The notes below the pieces were generated by a model. The model did no database searches, had not been told where the DNA came from, and was given only the letters and a program-made list of their open reading frames with translations. The position numbers and the translations under genes are program-made. DNA of 63,083 bases from Candidatus Babelota bacterium (GTDB lineage: Bacteria; Babelota; Babeliae; Babelales; Vermiphilaceae). This document shows positions 27,472 through 37,132 of the stretch, piece after piece. Within the stretch, counting starts at the first letter, position 1. The number at the start of each line of letters is the position of its first letter. Where the stretch lies: contig JAJCZE010000010.1 in NCBI GenBank assembly GCA_029262555.1, forward strand, positions 1 through 63,083, read 5' to 3'.

Positions 27472-28476
27472 ATGTTTCTAAAAAAAAGGATATGGGTTGT
27501 ACTTATGATGCACGTAGCACTCGTAGGGGCGATGAAAAAAGACGCAAAAATATATGTAGCAGGCCATACAGGGCTTGTTGGTAGCGCATTGGTTCGTCGG
27601 TTAAAAAATGATGGCTATCACAATATTGTAATGCGTACTCAGTCCGAATTGGATCTATGTAATCAAGCGGCAGTGAATCAGTTTTTTCAGAAAGAAAAGC
27701 CAGAATATGTTTTTTTAGCTGCAGCTAAAGTGGGAGGTATTCTTGCAAACTCACAAGCTCCCGCTTCCTTTTTGTACGATAATCTCGCCATTGAGCTGAA
27801 CGTGATTCATGCGGCGTATCAGAATGGGGTAAAGAAGCTTCTTTTTCTTGGTTCTTCATGTATTTATCCCCGAAATTGCCCCCAACCAATTAAAGAAGAC
27901 TATTTACTTTCAAGTGAATTAGAACAAACAAATGAAGCATATGCAGTTGCAAAAATTGCAGGATTAAAATTGTGTGAAGCATATAATCGGCAGTATGGCA
28001 CTCGTTTCATTTCTGTAATGCCAACTAATTTATATGGGCCACATGATAATTTTGACCTTAATACAAGTCATGTAATTCCTGCATTAATCAGAAAATGTAT
28101 TCAGGCTCAAAAAAACGGCGATCCAAAGATTACGGTCTGGGGAACAGGTACACCCTATCGGGAATTTCTCTATGTTGATGATTTAGCGGACGCCTGTCTT
28201 TTTTTAATGAATGAGTATGACGGAACTGCTTTAATCAATATTGGCACTGGAAAAGATCTTACCATTGCACAGTTAGTGCACGCTATAAAGAAAGCAGTTG
28301 GATATAAAGGAACAATTGTATTTGATACATCAAAGCCAGATGGCACCCCGCGCAAACTGCTTTCTATTGAGAAATTGCGATCATTAGGATGGAATGCTTC
28401 TACGACATTGGAGCAAGGGTTGCAGCAAACAATTGCATGGTGCCAAAAAGAAGCACTATTTAACGAGGAGCAATAG
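27472..28476 (+). CDS. fcl: GDP-L-fucose synthase with signal peptide
   Basis: This epimerase-reductase converts GDP-4-keto-6-deoxymannose to GDP-L-fucose. After a 20-residue hydrophobic leader ([20 protein letters not shown]) comes the normal start [20 protein letters not shown] with the NADP loop [22 protein letters not shown] supplies the Ser and Cys site, and [17 protein letters not shown] the YxxxK pair (about residue 155); [10 protein letters not shown] follows. The start at 27472 has AGAGGG five bases upstream and is preferred to 27454. The order manC-fcl-gmd gives the complete route from mannose-1-phosphate to GDP-fucose, all three with export signals. Confidence 0.92.
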   Translation: MFLKKRIWVVLMMHVALVGAMKKDAKIYVAGHTGLVGSALVRRLKNDGYHNIVMRTQSELDLCNQAAVNQFFQKEKPEYVFLAAAKVGGILANSQAPASFLYDNLAIELNVIHAAYQNGVKKLLFLGSSCIYPRNCPQPIKEDYLLSSELEQTNEAYAVAKIAGLKLCEAYNRQYGTRFISVMPTNLYGPHDNFDLNTSHVIPALIRKCIQAQKNGDPKITVWGTGTPYREFLYVDDLADACLFLMNEYDGTALINIGTGKDLTIAQLVHAIKKAVGYKGTIVFDTSKPDGTPRKLLSIEKLRSLGWNASTTLEQGLQQTIAWCQKEALFNEEQ

Positions 28477-28478
28477 TA

Positions 28479-29636
28479 ATGCACGGAGCAAAAAGAATAT
28501 TCAGCATCATTATACTTATGTGTGGCATCATGAAAGCAGATTCAAAGGTTGCATTAATAGTTGGAGTAACAGGGCAAGATGGGGCCTATCTTTCTCGATT
28601 TTTAATTGAAAAGGGATATGTAGTTCACGGGATGAAACGTCGCTCTTCAAGTATTAATACCGATAGAGTAGATGGCATCTATGAAGGGAATCGGCACAAA
28701 GGGCCGGATGATAGGCGATTTATCTTACATTATGGTGATGTAACGGATACTTCGAATGTGATCCGATTAGTGCAAGAAATTCAGCCAGATGAGATTTATA
28801 ATCTTTCAGCACAAAGCCATGTAAAAGTGTCTTTTGAGCTTCCTGAATATACTGCTAACGTGGATGCGCTTGGAACGCTTCGCATTTTAGAAGCAATACG
28901 TATTTTAGGGCTTACGAAAAAAACAAAATATTATCAAGCTTCTACAAGCGAGATGTTTGGATTGGTACAGGAAATTCCGCAAAGTGAAACCACGCCATTT
29001 TATCCTCGATCTCCGTATGGAGTTGCAAAACTTTATGCGCATTGGATAACTAAAAACTATCGTGAAAGTTATGGGATGTTTGCGTGTAGTGGCATTCTTT
29101 TTAATCATGAATCGCCAATGCGCGGAGAGACTTTTGTAACAAAAAAAATAACGCGTGCCGTTGCTCGTATTCATCTTGGAATGCAAAACGCCTTGTATCT
29201 TGGCAATTTAGATGCAAAACGTGATTGGGGGCATGCGCGAGATTATGTGGAGGCCATGTGGCTCATGCTTCAGCAAGATCAGCCAGAAGATTTTGTGATT
29301 GGTACTGGCCAGACGCAAACGGTGCGGACATTTGTGGAAATGGCGTTTCAGCATGTTGGTATTGAAGTAGCATGGAAAGGGTCTGGCGTTGATGAAGTAG
29401 GATACGATGCGGTAACGGGTCGTGAATTGATATTTATTGATCCTGTTTATTTTAGACCAGCAGAAGTTGATCTTTTAATTGCCGATCCAAGCAAAGCAAA
29501 AAAACAGTTGGGCTGGGAGCCAAAAGTAACCTTAAATGAATTGGTACAGGAGATGATGGAGCATGAATTTAAAGAGCTGCGCCAAGCTCCTTTTGCAAAG
29601 CATAATGACCTTAAACAAGTTGAAGTGGGAGTATAA
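28479..29636 (+). CDS. gmd: GDP-mannose 4,6-dehydratase with signal peptide (copy 1)
   Basis: This is a 385-residue protein of the extended SDR family. [14 protein letters not shown] (from residue 29) is the NADP loop, followed by [12 protein letters not shown]. Further on come STSEMFG with the catalytic Thr/Ser and Glu, [17 protein letters not shown] with the YxxxK pair, [17 protein letters not shown] and [15 protein letters not shown]. The preceding 22 residues, [20 protein letters not shown], form a signal-like leader. GAGGAG lies eight bases before the ATG. It feeds Fcl. A second, diverged copy is at 41480-42589. Confidence 0.93.
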   Translation: MHGAKRIFSIIILMCGIMKADSKVALIVGVTGQDGAYLSRFLIEKGYVVHGMKRRSSSINTDRVDGIYEGNRHKGPDDRRFILHYGDVTDTSNVIRLVQEIQPDEIYNLSAQSHVKVSFELPEYTANVDALGTLRILEAIRILGLTKKTKYYQASTSEMFGLVQEIPQSETTPFYPRSPYGVAKLYAHWITKNYRESYGMFACSGILFNHESPMRGETFVTKKITRAVARIHLGMQNALYLGNLDAKRDWGHARDYVEAMWLMLQQDQPEDFVIGTGQTQTVRTFVEMAFQHVGIEVAWKGSGVDEVGYDAVTGRELIFIDPVYFRPAEVDLLIADPSKAKKQLGWEPKVTLNELVQEMMEHEFKELRQAPFAKHNDLKQVEVGV

Positions 29637-29639
29637 TTT

Positions 29640-30530
29640 ATGATGAATCGTATAAGAACAGGGCTTGCAATAGTAGCAATTTGTACGGTAATGCTTATTG
29701 TTCCGTTTATGCCGGAAAGTAGTAAGTTACGTAAAGACGCACCCATTATTAATGGTGAGCGATATATCGTAGTTATTATTCCATCCTATAAAAATAGCCA
29801 ATGGGTCGATAAAAATTTAGGCACAATTCTATCCCAAAATTATGATAATTATCATGTGGTTTATATTGATGATCAGTCGCCAGATGATACGTTTGAACGC
29901 GCACAAAACATTGTAAAAAAAATGGGTCAATCAGATCGCGTTACATTGATTTGCAACAAAGAACGTCAAGGCGCTTTAGCAAACCTGTATCATGCTATTC
30001 ATGCGTGTCCTGATGGAGCGATTGTGGCTACGTATGATGGAGATGACTGGATACCAGACGGGTGTACAAATGCATTTCAAATTTTGAATGAAGCGTATTC
30101 GGATCCAAATGTTTGGATGACGTATGGCCAATTTGAAACATTTCCTGGAAAACATTTAGGCATTTGCCATCCTATGCCAGAGCGGATCGTTCAGGAAAAA
30201 AGCTATCGTAAAGAGCAGTGGTTTACCTCTCACTTACGCACTTTTTATGCTGGATTTTTTAAAAAAATAAAAAAAGAAGACTTAATGGTTGATGGCGAAT
30301 TTTATTCAGTTGCATGGGATCAAGCATTTATGCTTCCTATGCTGGAAATGGCCAATGGACGTATTAAATTCATTGAGGACATACTATACGTGTATAACCA
30401 AGCCAACCCATTGAACGATTTTAAGCAGCATTTAAGAAAGCAATTGCATTATGAACGCCTTATTAGAAGAAAGCAGCCGTATAATGCACTTGATCAAAAA
30501 GAAGCTCAAGATTCATTTGTTGTAGTGTAG
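29640..30530 (+). CDS. GT2-type glycosyltransferase with signal anchor
   Basis: This is a 296-residue protein. The N-terminal hydrophobic segment (about residues 6-24) is a signal anchor or signal peptide. A GT-A fold domain follows: VVIIPSYKNSQWVDKNL, ILSQNYDNYHVVYIDDQSPD, and the nucleotide/metal motif VATYDGDDWIPDG (DGDD near 137). A shorter than usual C-terminal part carries HLRTFYAGFF. It is a clear paralogue of 34045-34911, with QNYDNYH, YHAIH, HLRTFYAG and NPLNDFK/NSLNDHK shared. The acceptor is unknown; donor by context could be GDP-fucose, GDP-mannose or a UDP-sugar. Confidence 0.85.
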   Translation: MMNRIRTGLAIVAICTVMLIVPFMPESSKLRKDAPIINGERYIVVIIPSYKNSQWVDKNLGTILSQNYDNYHVVYIDDQSPDDTFERAQNIVKKMGQSDRVTLICNKERQGALANLYHAIHACPDGAIVATYDGDDWIPDGCTNAFQILNEAYSDPNVWMTYGQFETFPGKHLGICHPMPERIVQEKSYRKEQWFTSHLRTFYAGFFKKIKKEDLMVDGEFYSVAWDQAFMLPMLEMANGRIKFIEDILYVYNQANPLNDFKQHLRKQLHYERLIRRKQPYNALDQKEAQDSFVVV

Positions 30531-30561
30531 TTGGAATAAATAAAATAAAAGAGGAACTCAA

Positions 30562-31143
30562 ATGAAAAAAGTAGTATTTAGTTTAATGTTATTGGTAAGT
30601 GGTTTACAGGCAAATATTTCTCCTGCAGGTTTTGAAGCGTTTCCGAATTATTATTTTGTGGAAACTGGTACGTTTGATGGACAGGGAATTCGATATGCAT
30701 TGCGGGCAGGTTTTCCAGAAATACATTCAGTTGAGCTGTTTCAAGTGAATGTTGATAACGTATCTCGCCAATTTTTGGGAAATACAAATGTACATATTCA
30801 CCAAGGTGATTCGGGTAAGGTATTGTGGGATGTTATAAAAGACATGAATGAGCCTATTACCTTTTGGCTGGATGCGCACTCTGGCGTAGATGATCCTACT
30901 CAAAAAAATACCCCCATAATGGAAGAGCTTGAGCAAATTGAGCGTCATCATATTAAGACGCATACAATTTTAGTTGATGATATGCATTGCAGCGGAAAAA
31001 TAATGTTTGATGGGATTACTAAAGAAGAAATTGCTGCAAGAATTATGGAGATTAATCCAGAGTATGTAATTACCTACATTCCTGGCGGTAATGATGCAGA
31101 ATATCCAGAAAATGTATTATTGGCGCAAGTGCCTCAATCATAA
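30562..31143 (+). CDS. Exported methyltransferase-like protein
   Basis: This is a 193-residue protein with a clear signal peptide ending at GLQA. The mature part has a class I methyltransferase-like pattern: YYFVETGTFDGQGI (SAM-binding loop variant), IHSVELFQ (acidic end of strand 2) and TFWLDAHSGVDDP (strand 4 region). VDDMHCSG and NVLLAQV close the fold. Similar short domains occur beside capsule and FkbM-type genes. Catalysis outside the cytosol would need SAM there, which is unusual, so a binding role is also possible. GAGGA precedes the ATG. Confidence 0.6.
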   Translation: MKKVVFSLMLLVSGLQANISPAGFEAFPNYYFVETGTFDGQGIRYALRAGFPEIHSVELFQVNVDNVSRQFLGNTNVHIHQGDSGKVLWDVIKDMNEPITFWLDAHSGVDDPTQKNTPIMEELEQIERHHIKTHTILVDDMHCSGKIMFDGITKEEIAARIMEINPEYVITYIPGGNDAEYPENVLLAQVPQS

Positions 31144-31165
31144 GCGATATAACAAGGGTGTAATA

Positions 31166-32101
31166 ATGAAACATACCCGTACTATGCAAACTGCTATTGT
31201 GATACTGTTGATAGCATCTACAATCTGCTTGCAGGCGACTCCATGGATTCATCATTCATTTGAGTCGTTGATGGATACATCCCCATATCCAAAGGTATTT
31301 CTCTATACGGAGCGTATTTTAGGGTATAATGGACGGGCATTTTTGCATCAAGCACAAGAGCTTTATAATCAATGCAATCCCTCAGTGTTGCACCCTCAAG
31401 TAGATCCGATTATTCCTAAAGTAATTCATCAAATTTGGATTGGTGGTCCACTGCCAGATGTATTTAAAAAATATATGAAAACGTGGCAGGAGCTACATCC
31501 AGATTGGGAATATGTATTGTGGGACGATGAAAAAGTAAAAGAGCTGTTTCCGCTTTATAATCAAAAATTCTATGATGAATCAGAAGGAATGGGCGTAAAA
31601 TCAGATTTGCTTAAATGGGAAATCATTTATCGCTTTGGCGGAGTTTATGCGGATGTAGATTTTGAATGTTTGCGTCCACTTGATCTGTTGAATCATACAT
31701 ATGATTTTTATACAGCATTGCAGCCATTTGATGCCTTTTTTGTGCAATTAGGGGCAGCGCTATTTGCAGCGCATCCGGGGCATCCTATCTTAAAGCATTG
31801 CATTGAAACAATTAAAGACGATTGGCATCATCAGGGTGCACCTAAAAAATCTGGGCCTGTTCATTTTACCAAAGCATTTATTCCAACCGCGGGAAAAAAT
31901 GGTAAAAAAGATATTGCGTTTCCCGCATTTTATTTTTACCCACAAGGGAGCCGTGAGCGTATTTTAAAATATGATGAGTGGATTAAAAACGGAGCATACG
32001 CAATTCATCATTGGGCAAAAAGTTGGATGCCAACGGAAACTCGACGCACTGAATTTAGAACCTTTGATAATGAGCAATCAAGCAAAGTTTGGAATGATTA
32101 A
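31166..32101 (+). CDS. GT32-type glycosyltransferase with signal peptide
   Basis: The protein has 311 residues from the ATG at 31166 (AAGGG upstream), with a signal peptide ending near LQATPW. The family-32 (Och1/capsular) core is plain: PKVIHQIWIGGPLP, then SDLLKWEIIYRFGGVYADVD with the DxD (DVD) that binds metal and sugar nucleotide, followed by LRPLD. HPGHPIL and GPVHFTKAF are also conserved. It is a paralogue of the next gene. These enzymes transfer mannose, galactose or related sugars; the acceptor is unknown. Confidence 0.88.
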   Translation: MKHTRTMQTAIVILLIASTICLQATPWIHHSFESLMDTSPYPKVFLYTERILGYNGRAFLHQAQELYNQCNPSVLHPQVDPIIPKVIHQIWIGGPLPDVFKKYMKTWQELHPDWEYVLWDDEKVKELFPLYNQKFYDESEGMGVKSDLLKWEIIYRFGGVYADVDFECLRPLDLLNHTYDFYTALQPFDAFFVQLGAALFAAHPGHPILKHCIETIKDDWHHQGAPKKSGPVHFTKAFIPTAGKNGKKDIAFPAFYFYPQGSRERILKYDEWIKNGAYAIHHWAKSWMPTETRRTEFRTFDNEQSSKVWND

Positions 32102-32116
32102 TTTAAAAGGACGGCT

Positions 32117-33109
32117 ATGAAGTTTTCAAAGCAAACGTTTATCTTGGCTCTTGTAGTTGCAGGAACAGGCGGAATTACATTTATTGGATGGAATACAAAA
32201 CTTAAAAAGCACAGTCTTCAGGCACCTCACGTAGCTTTTGACGAGTCTATGCTTTTGTCTGAATATCCAGCGATGCTTGATCGCGATGATTTTAAAATGG
32301 TGTATGGCATATTTAAAGACTTATATGAAAAGCATAATTTTAAGACGTTAAAAGCAGCTGAAGAGATTCGAATTCCAAAGCTCATTCATGTGATGTGGCT
32401 GGGTGGAAAACTTCCTGAAGAGTTTGAGTCGTATGTAGCAAGTTGGAAAAAACATCATCCCGATTGGACTATGCTTTTTTGGACTGATAGCAAAGAAAAC
32501 TATGCACGCGGAGATGCAGTATTGCATAGCTTTTCAGAGCTTCAAACACGATTACTTTCAGCTAAAAAAGGTGAATGCATAGTTATCGATTCAACTCGTT
32601 TGGCATACGAAAATAAGAAGTTTTATGATGAAGCCATTAACTACGGTGAAAAATCAGACATTTTAAAATGGGAAATTGTGTATCGATTTGGCGGAGTATA
32701 TGTAGACACTGATTTTGAGTGCTTACAGCCATTAGATCAGTACCATCATACGTTTGATTTGTATACAGGATTACAGCCACTTGATACCAATATGGTGCAA
32801 TTGGGTGCAGCCATTTATGGAGCTATTCCCCAGCATCCGGTGATGAAAGCATGCGTTGATATGATTAAGCATAATCAAGATATTCAGCAAATTATTGTAA
32901 AAACTGGTCCTATTCATTTCACCAAGGTATTTGCGCATTTTGCAGGAAAAACAGGATTGCGTGATGTTGCGCTGCCTTCAAGCTATTTTTATCCATGTGG
33001 GTATGAACAGCGCGGAACTCCAAAGCAAGAATGGTGTAAAGCAGAATCATTTGCAGTGCATCATTGGGCAGGAAGTTGGCTTAAAAAAGAAGCATTTGTA
33101 AGGGTATAA
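32117..33109 (+). CDS. GT32-type glycosyltransferase with signal anchor (paralogue)
   Basis: This 330-residue protein matches the previous gene along its length: PKLIHVMWLGGKLPEEF, SDILKWEIVYRFGGVYVDTD with DTD as the DxD, LQPLD, HPVMKACVDMI and GPIHFTKVFAHFAGK. The N-terminal hydrophobic segment (about residues 7-24) lacks a sharp cleavage site, so it may be an anchor. An insert of about 25 residues before the SDILKW motif is absent from the sister. AAAGGA precedes the ATG. The pair probably arose by tandem duplication and may add successive sugars. Confidence 0.87.
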   Translation: MKFSKQTFILALVVAGTGGITFIGWNTKLKKHSLQAPHVAFDESMLLSEYPAMLDRDDFKMVYGIFKDLYEKHNFKTLKAAEEIRIPKLIHVMWLGGKLPEEFESYVASWKKHHPDWTMLFWTDSKENYARGDAVLHSFSELQTRLLSAKKGECIVIDSTRLAYENKKFYDEAINYGEKSDILKWEIVYRFGGVYVDTDFECLQPLDQYHHTFDLYTGLQPLDTNMVQLGAAIYGAIPQHPVMKACVDMIKHNQDIQQIIVKTGPIHFTKVFAHFAGKTGLRDVALPSSYFYPCGYEQRGTPKQEWCKAESFAVHHWAGSWLKKEAFVRV

Positions 33110-33110
33110 T

Positions 33111-34031
33111 ATGATACAAACTATGATTAAACGAGTTTCATTTTATGCCATTCTTTTTTTAACTGTTGCTTTTGTGTTTCGAGTGTATTCAGCGCAGTCT
33201 GAAAAGCCTGTGGTTGACGTTGTGATTTTTTCATTTGATCGGCCGTTGCAGCTGTATGCGCTTCTTGAATCGATGCAACAGCATATACATGGCATCGGCG
33301 AACAGCATGTGATTTATCGTGCTTCGGATGCTGATTTTGAAAAAGGGTATCAGATTGTAGGTGAATCATTTCCAGAAATACAATTGCACAAGCAGGGTGC
33401 AAATCCAAAGGCCGATTTTAAACCGCTTACTGTGAGTGCGACATTTGATTCTCCCTCTGATTACATTATATACGCCGTGGATGACATTGTAGTAAAAGAT
33501 CTTGTAGATTTTTCAGAGTGTGCGCACGCCTTAGATCGTTATAATGCTTACGGGCTGTATTTACGGTTAGGAAAGAATCTAACGCAGTGCTACTCATGGG
33601 GAAGTCGTTCTCAGGTATTGCCTCCGTTGCAGCAAGAAAGTGATGAACTGCTTTCGTGGCAATTTAGTCAAGGGCAATTTGATTGGGGATATCCTCATAC
33701 GGTTGATATGACGATTTATCGTAAAAAGGATATTGAACAAGATATAAAAATGATGGGGTACGCTGCTCCCAATAGTTTTGAAGATATGTGGAATCGAAAA
33801 GCTCGCGCCATTATGGCACAGCGGGGGTTATGCTATGAGCAGTCTAAAATAGTTAATATGCCACTCAATCGCGTGCAACATGAATATAGTAATCGCGCTA
33901 TGAGTGAATACACCCCTCGTGATTTACTGACTCTTTTTTTGGATGGTAAAAAAATGGATATTGCGCCATTGAAATGCATTGATAATAAAGCAGCACATAT
34001 GGAATACTCACCGACATTTATTACTCGATAA
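33111..34031 (+). CDS. Exported glycosyltransferase-like protein, GT-A fold
   Basis: This is a 306-residue protein with a signal anchor or peptide (about residues 6-27, ending VYSAQ). The domain starts PVVDVVIFSFDRPLQLYALL, a GT2-like first strand, and has IYAVDDIVV (a DD motif at the usual DxD place) near residue 125. The C-terminal part with SFEDMWNRKAR and a Trp-rich segment SWGSRSQVL is not assigned to a named family. AAGGG lies seven bases before the ATG. It is part of the plus-strand operon with two to eleven bases between genes. Confidence 0.6.
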   Translation: MIQTMIKRVSFYAILFLTVAFVFRVYSAQSEKPVVDVVIFSFDRPLQLYALLESMQQHIHGIGEQHVIYRASDADFEKGYQIVGESFPEIQLHKQGANPKADFKPLTVSATFDSPSDYIIYAVDDIVVKDLVDFSECAHALDRYNAYGLYLRLGKNLTQCYSWGSRSQVLPPLQQESDELLSWQFSQGQFDWGYPHTVDMTIYRKKDIEQDIKMMGYAAPNSFEDMWNRKARAIMAQRGLCYEQSKIVNMPLNRVQHEYSNRAMSEYTPRDLLTLFLDGKKMDIAPLKCIDNKAAHMEYSPTFITR

Positions 34032-34044
34032 CTTTGGATACATT

Positions 34045-34911
34045 ATGAAACGTTTTTTATTTATACTGTTTTTTGCCCTTCAACTTGGAGCTATTCAACC
34101 ACCCCTATCAGAAAGTGGTGAACGGAAAATTGTAATGCTGACCTGCAGTTATAATAACGAGCAATGGTGTGAAAATAATCTTGATTCAATGTTTGCTCAA
34201 AATTACGATAACTATCATATATTGTATGTGTGTGAGCCATGCACTGATAATACGTATGAATGCGTATGCAACTATGTAGAAAAGCATGGCGTGCAAGATA
34301 AAATTACCATTATTAAGAATGAAGAGCGCATGGGCGCAATGGCAAATCAATATCACGCAATTCATTCGTGTGATCCCACGGATCTTATTGTTATTGTAGA
34401 TGGAGATGATTTTCTTGCGCATCGAGATGTATTGGCTTTTATTAATCAAGTGTATACCGCTCAAGATGTGTGGCTTACGTATGGCCAATTTACCGAATAT
34501 AATGGAGGCCCATGGAGTATCGATCGTGGTACAGATGGATTGCGTCCAAGTTATTGGTGTAGTCCAATGCCGGCGCGTGTAGTGCAAAATAATGCGTTTC
34601 GTTCTCATCCCCATATTCCGTCACATTTGCGTACATTCTATGCAGGGTTGTTTCAGAATATAAAAACAGAAGATCTTATGATGAATGGAGAATTTTTGCC
34701 GATGTGTGCTGATATGGCAGCTATGATTCCAATGATTGAAATGGCACGAGACCATTTTATGTTTATTCCAAATATATTGCTTATGTATAACGCGGCTAAC
34801 TCTTTGAATGATCATAAAGTGAGTAAGGCGTTGCAGCGAAGAGTTGATCTTCTAGTGCGTGCGCGCCCTCGATATGCAAAACTTGAAAATCCCTTTATTG
34901 TTTCTGAGTAG
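34045..34911 (+). CDS. GT2-type glycosyltransferase with signal peptide (paralogue of 29640 gene)
   Basis: The protein has 288 residues from the ATG at 34045; the signal peptide ends near LQLGAIQ. GT-A features are VMLTCSYNNEQWCENNL, FAQNYDNYHILYV and VIVDGDDFLAHRD with DGDD. It shares these and the HLRTFYAGLF stretch with the 29640-30530 protein. An added loop with CVCNYVEKHG and other cysteines suggests a disulphide-containing exported domain. Donor and acceptor are unknown. Confidence 0.85.
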   Translation: MKRFLFILFFALQLGAIQPPLSESGERKIVMLTCSYNNEQWCENNLDSMFAQNYDNYHILYVCEPCTDNTYECVCNYVEKHGVQDKITIIKNEERMGAMANQYHAIHSCDPTDLIVIVDGDDFLAHRDVLAFINQVYTAQDVWLTYGQFTEYNGGPWSIDRGTDGLRPSYWCSPMPARVVQNNAFRSHPHIPSHLRTFYAGLFQNIKTEDLMMNGEFLPMCADMAAMIPMIEMARDHFMFIPNILLMYNAANSLNDHKVSKALQRRVDLLVRARPRYAKLENPFIVSE

Positions 34912-34920
34912 GAAAACTAC

Positions 34921-35679
34921 ATGAAATACTACTCTTATCGATTAATATTTTTCTTATTTTTAACCATTTTTAATGGCTGCTGTGCTGATAATGTAGGGCT
35001 TTTAATTGTAGCTACAGGGAAATATATCGACTTTGTTCCTCCATTAATTGCGTCTGCTCGAGAGCATTTTTGCACTCATCATGACGTTACTTATTTTGTG
35101 TTCACTGACGGCGAAATTGAAGGCAATGACATTGTGCGTATCTCTCAAGAACGCCTTGGCTGGCCGTATGATACGATGATGCGCTTTGCAATGTATTATA
35201 ATGCTCGAAAAGCGTTACAAGGGATGGATTATCTTTTTGCGCTTGATGCAGATATGCGTTTTGAGCAAACGGTTGGTGATGAAATTTTATCGGATCGCGT
35301 TGCAACGCAGCATCCGGGATTTGTGGGGAGACGAGGTACGTATGAAACGCGTTCCCAATCGGCGGCTTTTGTAGATAGATCGCAAGGCTCACACTATTTT
35401 GCCGGAGGATTTAATGGGGGATCGCGAGATGAGTTTCTTACTATGGCGCATACTATTGCCGAGCAGATTGAAGCGGATCTTGATAACAACTTGATTGCAG
35501 TCTGGCATGATGAAAGTCATTTAAATCGTTATTTTGTTGATAACCCACCCACTAAAATATTAACTCCATCTTATTGTTACCCAGAAAATGATGCTCATTA
35601 TCGGCGAGGGATTTGGAAGCAAGCATATGTGAGGAGATTAATTGCCTTAGATAAGGCGCATGCCAAATTAAGAAAGTGA
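34921..35679 (+). CDS. GT6 glycosyltransferase, ABO blood-group-like, with signal peptide
   Basis: This 252-residue protein clearly belongs to family GT6 (histo-blood-group A/B and alpha-1,3-galactosyl/GalNAc transferases). HPGFVGRR is at 131, SQSAAFVDRSQGSHYFAGGF at 145-164 with GGFNGG at 162-167, and AVWHDESHLNRYF at 193-205, followed by PTKILTPSY. The metal site is LDADM with a true DxD at 109-111, 22 residues before HPGF, the spacing of vertebrate enzymes; characterised bacterial GT6 proteins have NxN there. The N-terminus is a signal peptide ending NGCCAD. By family it adds Gal or GalNAc to a fucosylated acceptor, and GDP-fucose genes lie in the same operon. Its end overlaps ugd by 12 bases. 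Confidence 0.93.
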   Translation: MKYYSYRLIFFLFLTIFNGCCADNVGLLIVATGKYIDFVPPLIASAREHFCTHHDVTYFVFTDGEIEGNDIVRISQERLGWPYDTMMRFAMYYNARKALQGMDYLFALDADMRFEQTVGDEILSDRVATQHPGFVGRRGTYETRSQSAAFVDRSQGSHYFAGGFNGGSRDEFLTMAHTIAEQIEADLDNNLIAVWHDESHLNRYFVDNPPTKILTPSYCYPENDAHYRRGIWKQAYVRRLIALDKAHAKLRK

Positions 35680-37095
35680 TGGAATGCCTATTCCTGCATA
35701 TTGAAATCCAAGTTCATGCATCGTTTTTTGATCAAGAATATTTCGCGCATCAATAATGCAATTACCTCGCATTAATTGTTTTACGTTGTTCATATCGAGC
35801 GATTTAAACTCAGGCCAATCTGTTATGACTATTACGGCATCGGCATTTGTTACAGCCGTATCGACTGTATTGCAATATGTAAGAGATGGGAAAAGTTTTT
35901 TCATTTCTTGCATTGCTTGAGGATCGTAAGCCTGAATGGTTACATTTTTTTCGAGTAATTTTTCTATTACTGGGATTGCAGGAGAATATCGAATGTCGTC
36001 AGTATTTGCTTTGAAGGCGAGTCCGAGAATAGCTACTGTTTTATTATTGAGCGCGTCGCTTTGAATATATTGCTTTAACTTTTTATATGGCATCAGCTTT
36101 TGTCGTTGATTTGTAGATACTGCGGCAGTAACTGTATTTAATGCAACGTTGAGCTCTTTTGCGGTTGCAAGAAGTCCAAGCGTATCCTTTGGAAGGCAGG
36201 ATCCTCCAAAACCAGGCCCCGGATTTAAAAAAGTTGATCCGATGCGTTTATCGTATCCAATTCCTTTTGATACATCTTTAATGTTGGCGCCGGTTTTATC
36301 GCATAAATTTGCAATTTCATTGATATAGCTCAATTTGATAGCCAAAAAGCTATTTGCGGCATATTTTACTGTTTCTGCTGTAGTGAGATTTGTATGAAGA
36401 AATGGAATATTGTTTGTTATAAATGGTTGATACAGCGCATGAATAATGGGAAGAGCTTTATCTGAGCTGCTTCCAATTACTATTCTATCAGGATTCATGG
36501 TGTCAAAAATTGCAGTTCCTTCACGCAAAAATTCTGGATTTGAAACTACGTAATAAGTAATGTTTTTATTTCCATATTGATTAATATAGTCAACGGCTTT
36601 TTCACCCGTTCCAATAGGTAATGTGCTTTTTAATACGATAGTTGTTGGATTGCAGGTGGCATTTTTAATCACTGTTTCAAGTGCATTATAAAAATAAGAT
36701 ACGTCTACAGATCCATCGCTGTTAGTTGGAGTCCCTACAGCAATAAAAATGATATTTGATTGAGATACTGTATTTGCAATGTCATGAGAAAAAGAAAGAG
36801 CGTTTCGAGCCATATTTTTTTGAACTAATTCTTGTAGTCCTGGTTCGAAAATGGGAATTATGCCATTATTGAGCTGTTTGATCTTATGTGTATCAATATC
36901 CAAACAGGTAATTGTATAATCTTCTAGATTATGTATCTCTGCTAAACATGTCCCAGTAACAAGGCCAACATAGCCTGTTCCAATAATGGAAACGTTTTGC
37001 AAAGCTGTAAGTGATAGTGTGTTACAAAGTAAAATGAAGGTGAAGAAGGTTTTTTTGTAAGTAATGGATTTTCCTTTTTTATAGAAAAATAGCAT
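35668..37095 (-). CDS. ugd: UDP-glucose 6-dehydrogenase with signal peptide
   Basis: The enzyme oxidises UDP-glucose to UDP-glucuronate with NAD. NVSIIGTGYVGLVTGTCLAE is the NAD loop, VGTPTNSDGSVD and NPEFLREGTAI follow, and the catalytic cysteine is in GFGGSCLPKDT; LAFKANTDDIRYSPA closes the UDP-sugar domain. A leader (ITYKKTFFTFILLCNTLSLTA) precedes the normal start. The only ATG giving the leader, at 37095, has no ribosome site. AAGGA stands six bases before an ATT codon at 37065, which would give an ideal signal peptide, so AUU initiation is possible. The product feeds the UXS-like decarboxylase at 46211-47785. Confidence 0.92.
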   Translation of the reverse strand: MLFFYKKGKSITYKKTFFTFILLCNTLSLTALQNVSIIGTGYVGLVTGTCLAEIHNLEDYTITCLDIDTHKIKQLNNGIIPIFEPGLQELVQKNMARNALSFSHDIANTVSQSNIIFIAVGTPTNSDGSVDVSYFYNALETVIKNATCNPTTIVLKSTLPIGTGEKAVDYINQYGNKNITYYVVSNPEFLREGTAIFDTMNPDRIVIGSSSDKALPIIHALYQPFITNNIPFLHTNLTTAETVKYAANSFLAIKLSYINEIANLCDKTGANIKDVSKGIGYDKRIGSTFLNPGPGFGGSCLPKDTLGLLATAKELNVALNTVTAAVSTNQRQKLMPYKKLKQYIQSDALNNKTVAILGLAFKANTDDIRYSPAIPVIEKLLEKNVTIQAYDPQAMQEMKKLFPSLTYCNTVDTAVTNADAVIVITDWPEFKSLDMNNVKQLMRGNCIIDARNILDQKTMHELGFQYAGIGIPSLS

Positions 37096-37132
37096 GGTGC
37101 GTACGATTTTCAAATTTTTAATTTTGAAAAAA

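Noticed and set aside
34186-34614. 142-codon minus-strand frame
   Set aside because: It is antisense to the GT2 gene at 34045, whose motifs are intact; Ile/His-rich composition suggests a shadow.
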